Below, in pieces: positions 1-11,601 of a stretch of 64,000 nucleotides of DNA. The notes under the pieces were generated by a model. That model was given only the letters and a program-made list of their open reading frames with translations. It was not told where the DNA came from and searched no databases. Each line of letters begins with the position of its first letter. Position 1 is the stretch's first letter. The position numbers and the translations under genes are program-made. The stretch is from the NCBI GenBank assembly GCA_001931875.2, contig MSJH02000695.1, positions 30,090 through 94,089 of the forward strand, written 5' to 3'. The DNA is from Byssochlamys sp. IMV 00236 (lineage: Eukaryota; Ascomycota; Eurotiomycetes; Eurotiales; Thermoascaceae).

Positions 1-1
1 T

Positions 2-1204
2 CCTCAAATTCTCAGACAAACCCACATTGAGGTTCTGGCTCATGGAAACCTTTACAAGGAGGATGCTCTGAAGATGACGGACCTGGTGGAGACGATCCTC
101 GCAGGTCGCCCACTGCCGCAATCTCAGTGGCATGTCCGCCGGAACATAATCTTTCCTCCTGGAAGCAACTATATCTACGAGAAGACCTTGAAGGACCCAG
201 CCAATGTTAACAACTGTATCGAGTACTACTTGTTTCTGGGCAGTCTTGTTGACAGTGTTCTGAGGGCCAAGCTGTTACTATTTGCTCAGATGACAGATGA
301 GCCGGCATTCGACCAGCTTCGCAGCAAGGAGCAGCTAGGATATGTTGTCTGGAGTGGTGCGCGTTACTCCGCCACGACTCTAGGATACCGGGTGATCATC
401 CAGAGTGAACGCACTGCCGCGTACTTGGAGTCTCGCATTGATGCTTTCTTGAGTCGGTTCGCCGACACTCTGGAGAACATGACCGAGGATGAGTTCGAGG
501 GTCACAAGCGCAGCATTATAAACAAGCGACTGGAAAAGTTGAAGAATCTTGCATCTGAGACCAACCGGTATTGGTCGCATATCGGATCCGAGTACTTCGA
601 TTTCTTGCAGAACGAGGTTGATGCTGCACGCGTCAGGGGTCTTTCTAAGCAAGAGATGGTCGAATTCTACCGCCAATATATTGATCCTCAATCTCCTACC
701 AGAGCTAAAGTCTCGATTCATCTTAACGCCCAGGCCGGCGAAGCGGCCAAGAATGCGGATCCTCAGGAGCTGAAATCCAAGTTTATCTCTCTCCTGGGTG
801 CACAACTGGAGGCAGCAGGGTTCACGGCTGATCCTGAGAAGCTGCAGGCTGCCTTTGCAGAAATTGACTTGTCTGCTGGCAATGAGGCACAGATCCTTTC
901 CACAGTTAAATCTTTCCTCACGTCTGAGCTGCAGCTTCCCGAGGAAAAGGCGCTCCCTGTTATTTCACAAGCGCAACAGCTTCTGGGTGTTCAGCTGATG
1001 CAGTCAGGTACCAACAGATCGCCCAATGGAGACAAGAAGTCTTCAGCAGAGCAGGGTGCTAAGACCAGTGTCAATGGGGACCTGCCCCGGGGACCAACAT
1101 ACATCACCAACGTTCCTGAGTTCAAGGCGCGTCTTGCAGTTAGCGCTGGACCCAGTCCTGTCGTTGACCTCACTGAGTTTGAGGATTTTGAACCCAAGCT
1201 TTAA
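2..1204 (+). CDS. Insulin-degrading enzyme-like M16 metallopeptidase (Ste23/IDE family), 3' part
   Basis: The reading frame is already open at base 2 and runs to TAA at 1202-1204, so only the last 400 residues are present; the N-terminal half with the zinc-binding HxxEH motif lies upstream of the window. Visible motifs are those of the IDE C-terminal M16 domains: FDQLRSKEQLGYVVWSG, the stretch GYRVIIQSER and the substrate-clamp region around YFDFLQNEVDAARVRGLS. The family is zinc peptidases that enclose and cut small peptides; the yeast members Ste23 and Axl1 trim pheromone precursor. A fungal-specific insertion of about 110 residues follows the domain. The closing segment NVPEFKARL aligns with the human IDE tail and the last three residues are PKL, close to a PTS1 peroxisomal signal. 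No intron is needed in this portion. Family call is firm; the localisation is inference. Confidence 0.9.
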   Translation, partial: PQILRQTHIEVLAHGNLYKEDALKMTDLVETILAGRPLPQSQWHVRRNIIFPPGSNYIYEKTLKDPANVNNCIEYYLFLGSLVDSVLRAKLLLFAQMTDEPAFDQLRSKEQLGYVVWSGARYSATTLGYRVIIQSERTAAYLESRIDAFLSRFADTLENMTEDEFEGHKRSIINKRLEKLKNLASETNRYWSHIGSEYFDFLQNEVDAARVRGLSKQEMVEFYRQYIDPQSPTRAKVSIHLNAQAGEAAKNADPQELKSKFISLLGAQLEAAGFTADPEKLQAAFAEIDLSAGNEAQILSTVKSFLTSELQLPEEKALPVISQAQQLLGVQLMQSGTNRSPNGDKKSSAEQGAKTSVNGDLPRGPTYITNVPEFKARLAVSAGPSPVVDLTEFEDFEPKL

Positions 1205-1674
1205 AGAGTATTTGAAGCCTGAATCCACGATCATGGCCGGCATTGGGCGTGTCGAGACCACTTTCGGTTTACAATGTTGTTGCTGGTCTATTGGAGACAT
1301 CTAGAGTGCTTGGTGTAGACTCACGATACGATAGAATCTTGTAACGCTACCTATACAGCATTAAAAAAAAAAAGCAAATTTTATTATGATCTTTCCACGA
1401 TGGCCTCCGTTTTCCATCCAAAACTACCAGTCTGAAGAATTGCGCTTTGTATAATAAGCCGTAAAGTGAACTTCAATCTTGGCGCGGTGGAACGTTTTCG
1501 CGGAGTTCGCTCTGTTCTCTCTCCACCGCCCAGCTTCGCCGCCTTGCGGTTGCGACAGAGAGAGCTTCCGACTCCAGCTGGCCAATTCCTTCAACCGCCA
1601 TCTTAAGAGGCCCATATCTGTTGTGGAATTGAAACCAGGCCGTCTTTTAGAGACCTAACAGATTTTCGTTCAAG
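1205..1674. other. Intergenic: peptidase 3' end and CFIm25 leader
   Basis: This holds the 3' untranslated region of the peptidase, including an A-run at about 1363-1374 that may lie near the polyadenylation site, and the upstream region of the next gene. No supported coding sequence is seen. Confidence 0.6.
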
Positions 1675-2794
<1,120 letters not shown>

Positions 2795-3238
2795 GTGTTA
2801 CAGTGAGAAGAAGCGTTTCCAAGGAAGATAATAGGGTGATTTCAATCGGGCCATCATGGCGTGGGTCTCATATCTTGGTAAGCTTTTCACCATGAGGCAT
2901 CCTACTGCCCAGGAGGCGAGAGCGTGGTCTGTCCGATGCATCCAAGTTTGAAGGGCGTCGTAACTTATCCGACGCAGGCGTTTAAAAGGAGCGAAATACC
3001 GTATAAGTACTTTCTATCTGTCTATGTAGGTTATATCTAGATTTGCGACAATGAAAAACCGTTTCTCAATTGCTGCTTTGATACTCGGTGATATATGTAC
3101 GGTTGTAAGTCCTTTCAATACAACTTGATGGGACGTGATGCGTCTTCGATCTGATACTCACTTATCGCTCCAGTCTTGCTAAGCTGCTGCTCATATCTCT
3201 TACCGCGAAGCCAAAGCACCGTCACATAGAAGTCGTGG
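2795..3238. other. Intergenic between convergent genes
   Basis: CFIm25 (plus) and the flavin-reductase-like gene (minus) end toward each other here. The sequence is expected to be 3' untranslated DNA of both; nothing else is recognised. Confidence 0.6.
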
Positions 3239-4346
3239 CTAGTTCCCTTTCATCAACTCCTGGACCTCCGGCTTCTGCGATTCCTTAGCAAAGTCCGGCC
3301 GAAGAAGTTCAAATGCATCCGTGACACGACCGTAACTGATCCCACCAAGGCGGGAAACTGGTCGAAGGACCTAGAGAGGTATAAATTAGCATCATCCAAC
3401 CCACCACAGCTAACTGGCATCCAACAAGAACCAAGACAATAAACGACGTACATTCGGATCAATCCCATTCCTCTCCTCGTTGATCGCATCCTCCCTAACC
3501 CAGAAATTGACACCCTCCAAGATCGCCATCGCACCGCTAACCGTGCCCGGCTTCGCCTTACTTTGCCACTCTTTCACTTCAACCAACGTGCACTCTGCAG
3601 AGAACACGGCTTCTTTTACACGAGCTGGTTTGACCACCTTGGTCGGAGCCGGGTGCAGGCCGACGAGAGACCATTCGGAGACGCCATAGGGACTGTTGAT
3701 CGAGCAGGCGTTCGCGGCTTCGACGAAATGTTCTGATATGACATTTACAGTGCCTATACAGCAGATGGTCAATGAAGTTTATTCGAGAGGATATGAGTTG
3801 GACATACACTCTTTTGTCTCGATTATATTGGCCAATGTATCTTTTGGTTCTTTGGGACTTGCCAGGAAACCAACGACGAAGATCGGCGGGTCGAAATTCA
3901 CCATTTGGAAAAAGCTGAATGGTGCTAGATTGGGTACTCCTATTATATCAAGGGGTAATCATGAATATGGTATTCCATTTTTATCAATATCATGGGAATA
4001 TATACATATACATACCGTCCTTCCCAACCGTACTCAAAAACCCAATCGGTCTAGGAACGATCGCCGAAATCATCAACTTATAATTGAAAACTGCCGGTCT
4101 CCCGTCCTCGTACGGGTCGATCGAGACATGTTCCTTGGCCAGGGACTCGCCATTATCATTACCACCCTGACCTAACTTCCAATTCGGATCGCGGGTTTTC
4201 GTGTACAGTGGTTGCTTGCTCCCATCTTCGGTGATTCTTTCTCGCCAGTCAGGCCGCGAGGCTTCAACTCCCTTGAAGTCAGGATGTGGGTTCCGTTTGA
4301 CGGATTGTTCGAACTTGTGTTCGCGTTCGTGAGATGTGGTGGACAT
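3239..4346 (-). CDS. Flavin reductase-like (FMN-binding split barrel) protein
   Basis: Four exons on the minus strand, 4346-4016, 3939-3808, 3753-3452 and 3370-3239, join in frame to 298 residues. After a charged N-terminus of about 80 residues comes FNYKLMISAIVPRPIGFLSTV, then VPNLAPFSFFQMV, PPIFVVGF, KDTLANI, ECTVNVISEHF and ALEGV/LGGISYGRV-type segments. This is the pattern of the flavin reductase-like domain (the DIM6/NTAB flavoprotein oxygenase group): an FMN-binding split barrel that uses NAD(P)H or a partner oxygenase. The RPIGF and SPF/APFSFF motifs line the flavin site in characterised relatives. No targeting signal or membrane segment is seen, so it is probably cytosolic. The substrate is unknown. 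Exons are bounded by GT/AG and codon phases agree at each join. Confidence 0.82.
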
Positions 4347-4754
4347 TGTGCAATTATTATATCCAGTGTTTGTAGAAGAGTTGAGAGCGGGGTGGTGGGG
4401 GAAATGTTCTGTTCAAATGTAAAGCCAATGCGCCGGGCTCAATCTTTTACCGGTCCTCAAAACATTTCCGGATGAAGCCTGGGTCCTGATTTGCATTCCT
4501 TGATTACAGCATGGCATACTTGATAATTCAGAAAAATAATCTAATCGACTTCTTTTCTTCAGGGCGTCTATCTGACCTCGGAGCATCCCTAGGTAGTCTG
4601 ATCTTCCTGTTCCGCATGATCCGCGTCCATTTTACTCGAGTATCTAGACTCGGGAAATCCATAGGTACAGTACACTTGCATTGAGACAATATAGCGAGGT
4701 AAATTCTTGATTTATGTCACAAAATACTCGACACCACACGTCCGATCAGATTCG
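4347..4754. other. Intergenic between two minus-strand genes
   Basis: This is the upstream region of the flavin-reductase-like gene and the 3' side of the AIG2-like gene. No supported coding sequence or RNA gene is seen. Confidence 0.55.
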
Positions 4755-5276
4755 CTATCGTTGTGCGGTCATCTCAAACCTCATCATCTGGTAATCTTTC
4801 AAGTCAAAATCTCCTTCCTTCAGCAACGCTTCATCACCGCACCAGACGAACGTGCTACCTAGGACCTGTGATTGGCCATTATTGAAATGAATCATACATC
4901 TCTTCCGAGCGTATAAATCTCCCTCGTATCCAATCAAACGTTCAAGCTCTGTCATCGACTGGACCCAATATGCCATCCCATGCACTTCATCTCCCGATTC
5001 CAACAGTGCTGGAAATTGCCCCCAGAGCTTACAGTGATAGCCCACAATTTTTGCTGGACGGAGCTCTGGCCAACTGGAAAGTTGAAGAACATCCCTGAGC
5101 GTAGATGTATCCATTAGAGTTCCATAAAGGAAGTAATATTGCTCGGTGAATCCATCGCTATCAGCTGCAGCGCTAGAAGACGCGAGGTTGCATCTTGTAA
5201 TTTGTGCTTGTTTATGTCGATTTGGAGTCCTCTCGTCTCTAGGGTCCATCTCGTATGTAGTCGTATTCGTTGTCAT
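4755..5276 (-). CDS. AIG2-like / gamma-glutamylcyclotransferase-fold protein
   Basis: A single uninterrupted frame of 173 residues starting at ATG (5276). The hallmark YFLYGTLMD near residue 48 is the substrate-binding YGxLM loop of the gamma-glutamylcyclotransferase (BtrG/AIG2) fold. It is followed by LRPAKIVGYHCKLWG, VHGMAYWV and LIGYEGDLYARK, where the glutamate of GYEGD sits at the position of the catalytic acid. Family members cyclise gamma-glutamyl amino acids or act on related amides, but many fungal AIG2-like proteins have no known substrate. The N-terminal 45 residues are not conserved. The protein is probably soluble and cytosolic. Upstream lies a long region without intact genes, so a further 5' exon cannot be excluded, though the domain is complete. 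Confidence 0.82.
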   Translation of the reverse strand: MTTNTTTYEMDPRDERTPNRHKQAQITRCNLASSSAAADSDGFTEQYYFLYGTLMDTSTLRDVLQLSSWPELRPAKIVGYHCKLWGQFPALLESGDEVHGMAYWVQSMTELERLIGYEGDLYARKRCMIHFNNGQSQVLGSTFVWCGDEALLKEGDFDLKDYQMMRFEMTAQR

Positions 5277-6539
5277 GGTCTCGAGCGCGGTAGATGATCT
5301 ATGGTTAATCGTTAATAGGCATAGGAAATGCAGTTGCTGGAATTAGCAGATGGAAAAGATACCTTCCAAGATCGATTATTCTAGCGTCCTCCGCAGATAA
5401 TAAGTAGCCGAAATTTGTCCAGAGCTAAGTGCGACGTTGATAGAAGATAGAGTATGAAGTGCATGCTGTGATCTCATGTATTCTGCTAATGACTCTGCTT
5501 GTTTCGTCATCATCCGGGATTTTAGGTGTCGAGTTGTAATGGGAAATATTTGTTAGGGACGAACTTGGACGCTGCGTTTGGGACCATATCTTCGGGAAAA
5601 TATTCTCTGGATTGTTGAGAAATGGGTTCCATTGAAATTCATTGCCTAACTACTACGTCTAGGGCCGGCGAGGACAGAGATAAGTACTGCTTCCGCTGTC
5701 TGAACGAGCGTTTCCCACGTGAATAAGCTAGTGATTGATTGCTTTTCTTATCTACGTCGAGATTTGACATATGCTTATGATTATCACTTGTAGGAAATAC
5801 CCGTAAATAGCGTTCGAACCATATCCTTCAACATCGCTAAACTTATTGGCGTATTAACTTCATTGACTGACTGTGATTATCTCGCCAGGCAGCAACAAAA
5901 GTCTATTCCTATCACTAAACATCTTCACTGTGGACAGATTCAGTTTGATTATTCAAGGACGTTTGGCATCGGCCAAAGGTACCACTCGCAAGATTCACTG
6001 CACAACCATTGATATAAGGTGAATGGGGCCCTATGTATGTATTCCCCGCCCACATTTGAGGTCTCTTTGGTGAAATAAGTCTCCAGTCTTAAATCTGCAA
6101 GTTGACTCTTCGAAACTTCTCTCGAGACAACGATCTTCAACTATCATCGAACATGAGGTTGGGATTCAAATTTGATATTGGATCATATCGGAACTGCATA
6201 CCACTCGACCAAAGAGAACTTTTAGTTAGTCTTTCCGGGTCTAAAGATTAGAAGTCTTCTTAACGGTCAGACCCGGACAACAGTTTTTAAAATCTCGAAT
6301 AATTCGCCGATTATATTGTCTGCAGTTATAATCAAGCTCTAGGTCGTGGCCATAGAAAGATACATGAAGATATTGATAGTTTTTATGGGGGGGCCCTTTT
6401 ATATCGCATTGCACATATGTGGCATTGACGCACATGTCTTCACGCAGAACTTGATCACTATAAAATAGAGATGCCGATACAGTCATTTTGCACTAAAATT
6501 TACTCTCATCACATTTTGATCTGTTCGTACTATATAATT

Positions 6540-6782
6540 TCAGCTGACTCTAACCTGCAGAGTCTCTGCCGAAATGTCCACCTGTTCGACATCCCGACTT
6601 TAGACAGGTACATTCAACAAGCTATCGGACGAGTCTGGAGACTAGGTCAGACTCATATCGTTAAAGTCTATGACTACTATCTGGATCACTCTTTTAACAC
6701 TCGCCAGCTATCTTTGAATCTTAACAAATTGATTCCGAGTTTAGTGACAGAGTTGAACAACGGTATTATTGCTGTAGAGTAG
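6540..6782 (+). pseudogene. SNF2-family helicase C-terminal fragment
   Basis: The frame entering from 6471 contains NLQSLCRNVHLFDIP, QQAIGRVWRLGQT and IVKVYDYYLDHSFN before a stop at 6780-6782. QxxGRxxRxGQ is helicase motif VI of SNF2 ATPases, where the arginine finger contacts ATP; the preceding stretch matches motif V. The N-terminal ATPase lobe with Walker A and DExH motifs is not present upstream, where frames are broken. It is therefore a remnant of a SNF2-type gene, of the kind often repeated in fungal genomes. No start can be assigned. Confidence 0.75.
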
Positions 6783-7721
6783 CCCGCCATATTCTTATTA
6801 GGGTGGATCCTGTGGTTCTTTTTATCGATTGCCTCGTATCAATATATGACTCTCCTTGGAATCAATTTTACTTATCCACGTTGGGGTATAGCGGAGATTT
6901 CTCGCACAACAAACGAAATCAGAGTCAACGACACTATATATCTGCAGGCATCGTTTGGATACCCTCCACTTTCTAGTATCAATCTATTCAAATTCGCCGT
7001 ATCGAACAATCAGATGTGGCTTGGGAGGAAATAACCTATCTTTGTCAGAATTTCACCTCTTGAAATGCTCATCTTCTATAAAACCACTTCGAATTGTGAG
7101 CTCCATCCTAGTCTTTAGGGCTTCAGAATGGAGAGAAGATATCAGGCGACTCTTCGGTATCATTAAGGAGGTCTGTTATATACGCCTTTCGAACCCCTGT
7201 CCTATGTGGCCTCTAGGTGATTACCCGGCACGCTCAAATCTCTTTGCCGGAGTTTAATCTATTTCGAGAATGGATTTCAAGTCCTAGTACCGCAGCATCA
7301 TCGCACAAACTACCTTGTGGCAAGCAACTACCACGACAATCCTAAACTCAGTCGAAAGAGTCTGGGAGCATTTGTACATCTTATTGATCAATGCAAGGCG
7401 CCAGCTGGAGAAATACATTTCGCCTGGAACTTTCTGAATCTGTGAGTTTAGCTGCGTTAGCGGAAACTTCGCCGTCGACTGGATCCATGTCGAGTACCGC
7501 CGTCCCAACTTACTCGCAAAGCTCAACGATGAGCAGTATGTGGACGTTTTTGATGTGGGAAGGCTCTAAAAGGAGCCATTGGATGGTTTCTCGAACCTTC
7601 TCACAGTGAGCAAACCCGTGCGGGTGCTAGAAATCGCTCGTGCCGCAATGTTCTCGCCCAACTGGGTACGCTATACGAGGATGAAGGACTTATCCAAGGT
7701 AGAGCCTAGGTACAAAATATA

Positions 7722-8102
7722 GTGGCCGAAGTCATAGGAGAAATCCCTCGAGAGATCAAGGGTTCCGAAATGGTTTTTAGTCTGCATCATAACCTACTAA
7801 TGTACCCCAAGTTACTCAACAACCTGGAACCGCCCCCCACAGAAGATAGCACCTCGTCCTTCCTTATTGTGGCGGGAACATCTCTCGCAAGCGCAGATCT
7901 GGAGAGATTCATTTGCACACTGAGTGATACTATGCATGCGGGAGGCCGCGAATGCCTTGTTGTTTGGATCAATTATGATCCGCCTCCGTCCAATATGCAG
8001 ATCCATTGGGATGTTACTATCCAAGGCGACTGTGAAGCTATAGCTCAACTTGTAATTGATGAACTATGGCCCGTATCAATTCCTAGGCTCACGAGTGATT
8101 AG
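7722..8102 (+). pseudogene. Sirtuin-like C-terminal Rossmann fragment
   Basis: An open stretch of about 126 codons begins with GTG, not ATG, directly after a stop, so it is unlikely to be a complete gene. It contains FLIVAGTSL, then about 25 residues later CLVVWINYDPPPS and HWDVTIQGDCEAIAQLV. GTSL followed by a hydrophobic strand ending in WIN and by a D..xxGDC segment is the order seen at the NAD-binding C-terminal end of sirtuin deacetylases. The Gly-Ala-Gly loop, the catalytic HG and the zinc cysteines are not found upstream in any frame. It is best read as the remains of a sirtuin-like gene; the assignment rests on few motifs. Confidence 0.5.
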
Positions 8103-8782
8103 TTTTTATTTCTTGCTGATAACCCTCTGGGCCAGCTCCATATCAATTAGTTTCTTTTATTTGCAAAGTCTTTAGACTTGAATTTCTGCTATGAATTGAT
8201 CCTAAACAAACAGGATTACATGTATTTAAATACTTGAACTTTGCTATATTTTATGGCGAGGAGGAAGAGGAAAGTGATGACGACCCCCAGGATTTCCTAT
8301 GAGTCCTGAACATAACAAGAAACTGTTTCAGACCCATCTGAATACAATTTCCCGTCCTGGACAAGACGCTAAACTGTATCTATCCAAGGGAGAGCCAGCC
8401 ACTATATCAAGAAACTTCTATCAAGACGCAAGCAGATCCAGATCTTCAAGGCTTCTTTCTTACTTCACAAGCAGATCTTTAAAACTCGAACTCTGGTAGG
8501 TTCTTGATGTCTTATCCTTGTGTCTCTGGCGTTTTTCTTCGTGATATCTTGTCCTGGTATCTCCGTGCTTTATTTATATCTCCCCTGCTAACAAGACCCA
8601 GCAATATGGGGGATATAGCAGATCCCCTTGCCAATCCTGCTTGGCTTAACAAAGTTAAGATTAATAAGAGCACCACGGGGTCTAAGAGGCATCACGCGCC
8701 AGAGCCAGCCTCGACTGCTACGATTTAAAAGACAAGATTTCTAGAAGCCAAAGTACGCGAATATTTTTATTTTACAGCGATT

Positions 8783-9124
8783 ATGGACGTTGTACCTTTA
8801 TCCCCCTTTTGGGGACTAGGTATCGAAGCAAACTGCCCTCTAAACAAAGCCCATGTCCAAACGCTCGCTGAGACATTCAGGGTCAAAGGGATCAGGCGTT
8901 ACGATGTTAAGACCCGGCTTAGAATCTCAATCCCTCGGGAGAGGATTGAGTTGATCTTTGAGGAGATAAAAGCAGCAGACCCTTCCTTTGTCAGTATGAT
9001 AAAGAATTTTGCGGCAACCTCATTCGCTGACTATGTTGTTTTTCCCAATGACATACTTATGGAACGGAATATCGATACCGTACCCCCGAATCTGGCACAC
9101 CCAAGACCTTTCCCCACAGATTGA
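8783..9124 (+). pseudogene. Unnamed fungal protein family fragment (113 codons)
   Basis: The frame starts at ATG (8783), a few bases after TTTTACAG, which could be a splice acceptor, and ends at TGA 9122-9124. The segment with PLNKAHVQTLAETFRVKGIR and RLRISIPRERIELIFEEIK looks like the opening of a repetitive fungal family in which a position-naming stretch (PL..HV..L...F...G..R) precedes a globular region, reminiscent of DUF3723-type proteins. That resemblance is from memory and unverified. Downstream, coding-like sequence continues in other frames to about 10.2 kb. No function can be given. Confidence 0.4.
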
Positions 9125-10258
9125 CGTATTACCCGTTCTTTTGACCCAGAGCTCTATAGTTACCTTACCACTGGGTAGAGTCAGTTAATCTGAGCGTCGA
9201 TTGGAATGTTAGTGCTGATCTAAAGAGACGCACTTTGCAATTAATTGCTCTACCACTACCGATACCTCCACGGTGACAACCTCGATACGTTGCCGGCAAC
9301 CGACCTGATTTATCATCGGGTTCAACTTGCCAAAGATGCGAAGCCTCACTCAGTGAAAAGCCAGAAGCGTCGACAGTTTGGAGAACACTTGTCACATCCA
9401 GTTTCGATCGAGCTCATGACCCGGGATTTGTCTCATACCCGTTGATCTCGAGTATTTCATAGACTTTGAAGAGAGGTTCACCAGCAACATTATCCCTCGG
9501 CAGATACCCACAAGCGAAATGTACGCCGAACATATGATCGAACAGAAAAAGATATCAGAAAATACAACTAGTACATGTGGCCATATAGCCAAGAATTGGA
9601 AGAACTTCAACCATCTTGTCAATCATTTGAACTATTCTGTCCAAACTCGGACTATAACCGGAGTATCTTACCGAATCTGCTATTACTCTCTCAAAAGCTG
9701 CGCCTATACTATCTTTTCTCACTGTTCAAGAGAGGCTTCGAATACTACTTCAAGGATAGACCTAAGATTTGGCTCCGCATAAGAACTACACAGCTATCTG
9801 GCAGGTATGTATAATATCTTCTTCGAACGAACAAGGTGGCTAAAGGACAGTTGCCTTAGGCATAATAGGCACAAATGCATTGTTTCAGGAATATATGACC
9901 TACAATCATATCTAAAAGACCTCGCCAGAAGGGGAAGGAGAAGAGACCGAATGCACATATATCATTCCATTCGCCATGGGCCATTTTGAAATAGACGCAA
10001 AAGCTCGAGAACTCCAGGGAATATCGGCCACGACTCTCGCAAGGCTGGACCCATGGCGCATACGATCATGACTCACGTCCTACGCTGGACCAATCCGACC
10101 TTCAAACTGCCATCGACAAAAAGTCTCAATGCTGCTACGTGGGAGTGGGATGATGTCCTCGCTGAAGAGGCCATGCCTCACCGTCGCGTGGGTAGCCATG
10201 CGTTGGTATTTTCCGAGATTTACTAATCCTAACCATTGTTTCTCTTAGGAAAACATCA

Positions 10259-10640
10259 ATGAGTGTCGAAATGCTATATACATACTGCGTCCTTCCATTT
10301 GGGCTCACGAATGGCCCGGCTACCTTCCAGCGCTACGTGAACGACCTCTTCTTTGACCTGCTCGACGACTATGTCAGCGTTTACCTTGACGACATCCTCA
10401 TATACTCCGACAACGAAGAAGAGCACCAGGTGAAGGAAGTATTGTCCCGCCTGCGGAAGGCCGAACTCCAGGCAGACATTAAGAAAATGCGAATTCCACG
10501 TTACCCAGACTTGATACTTTAGTTTCATCATTGGCACCAACGGCATTATTGAAAGTAGACCCACGAAAGATCGCTGTCATACGAGATTGGGAGGAACCGA
10601 GAACGGTCCGCGAATTTCATATTGTTGTATGTAGAAAACA
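10259..10640 (+). mobile_element. Ty3/gypsy reverse transcriptase relic
   Basis: The stretch reads YCVLPFGLTNGPATFQRYVND followed by YVSVYLDDILIYS. The YLDD box is the metal-binding active site of retroviral-type reverse transcriptases, and LPFGLTNAPATFQ just upstream is typical of Ty3/gypsy elements. After DIKK the frame breaks near 10483-10490: one extra A in an A-run moves the expected continuation (CEFHVTQT, FIIGTNGI) into the next frame, and IAVIRDWEEPRTVREF at about 10570-10620 is again recognisable as the segment that follows. Only about 380 bases survive. Protease, RNase H, integrase and LTRs are absent, so it is a dead fragment. Confidence 0.85.
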
Positions 10641-11601
10641 TGGGGGCCTTTTTGTAACTTTACAAAGTCCAGTGTCGCACATGGGCAAGATTAGGTCTCT
10701 TAGAACTATGTATGAGACAATGGGAAACTATTCTAGATTATACGAGTCCAGAACAAAGACTATCCCGACAGCTTTCCCACTATCTGGCGTCCTTGTTGAA
10801 CCTCTTTGCAGACAGTAAGCTTATCGTAGCACATGGCGTTACTTGAAATGGTATATGGTGTCCATGCGGAGGCCAAGCTTCTGTGCTGACAGGCTTGTGT
10901 CTAGTTGATGGCGGGGGACGCCAATACGTACTTATCCACTAAACCAGGTAGCATGGACAGAAATAATGTTGCTCGCAGGACTAGTAAGCGTTGTTTAATT
11001 GGGGTATTGCTAAGTAACCAATGCCCCCAAATCATCGAGCTTCGATTCTTTCTGGCGTGGACTACCTATCTCTGAGGAATCATAGCTGCAGTCATGCGGC
11101 TGCCTGTTCTGAACTTCGATCGCAGCAGATCGCATTCCAGAGCATCTTACTCCGTACTCATTATATCTATACCTACTTATTACTGAATGCAAGGAATCAT
11201 TTGCCTGGGCCATAACAAATAGACGGTATTTCCAATCTGCTTCAAGTGCGTTGGCCAGTCTATTATTATTTCCCCCACTAAATAGTGCCGAGTTCGTCGC
11301 AGCTGCTAGCTCACCGTGGGGTTGGCTCGTTTATCTATCGTGAATCGTCCAACTCACTAAACAGTCCACAACCTAAGGTAGACCCCTGCTCGTCTAACGA
11401 TGAACAGCGAGAAGAACAGGCGAAGCGCTTTTCTTCTTATGGGAAATGCCGCCCGCCAGTCAGAGAAAAGTCATCTTGGTGGCATATCCACCATCTCCGC
11501 TCTCTCCATCTCGCGATATCGTTTGGTATCCCCATCCAGGAGCACCGGTCACCATTACAACGCGATTCCACCGGCTAGTTAGCTGATTACGTGCCTTGGC
11601 A

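Larger units (their letters stand above)
5277..11601. other. Decayed gene-poor island with helicase, sirtuin-like and retroelement remnants
   Basis: Over 6 kb no intact gene can be built. Short open stretches with protein-like composition switch frame and are broken by stops. Recognisable pieces, listed separately, are a SNF2 helicase end, a sirtuin-like Rossmann end, an unnamed fungal protein family and a Ty3/gypsy reverse transcriptase. Further coding-like but unrecognised stretches lie at 7275-7445, 9452-9810 and 10010-10210. The base composition looks more AT-rich than in the flanking genes. No long terminal repeats, target duplications or terminal inverted repeats could be paired by eye. 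The flanks are ordinary genes, which suggests an old insertion hotspot worn down by mutation. Confidence 0.6.
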
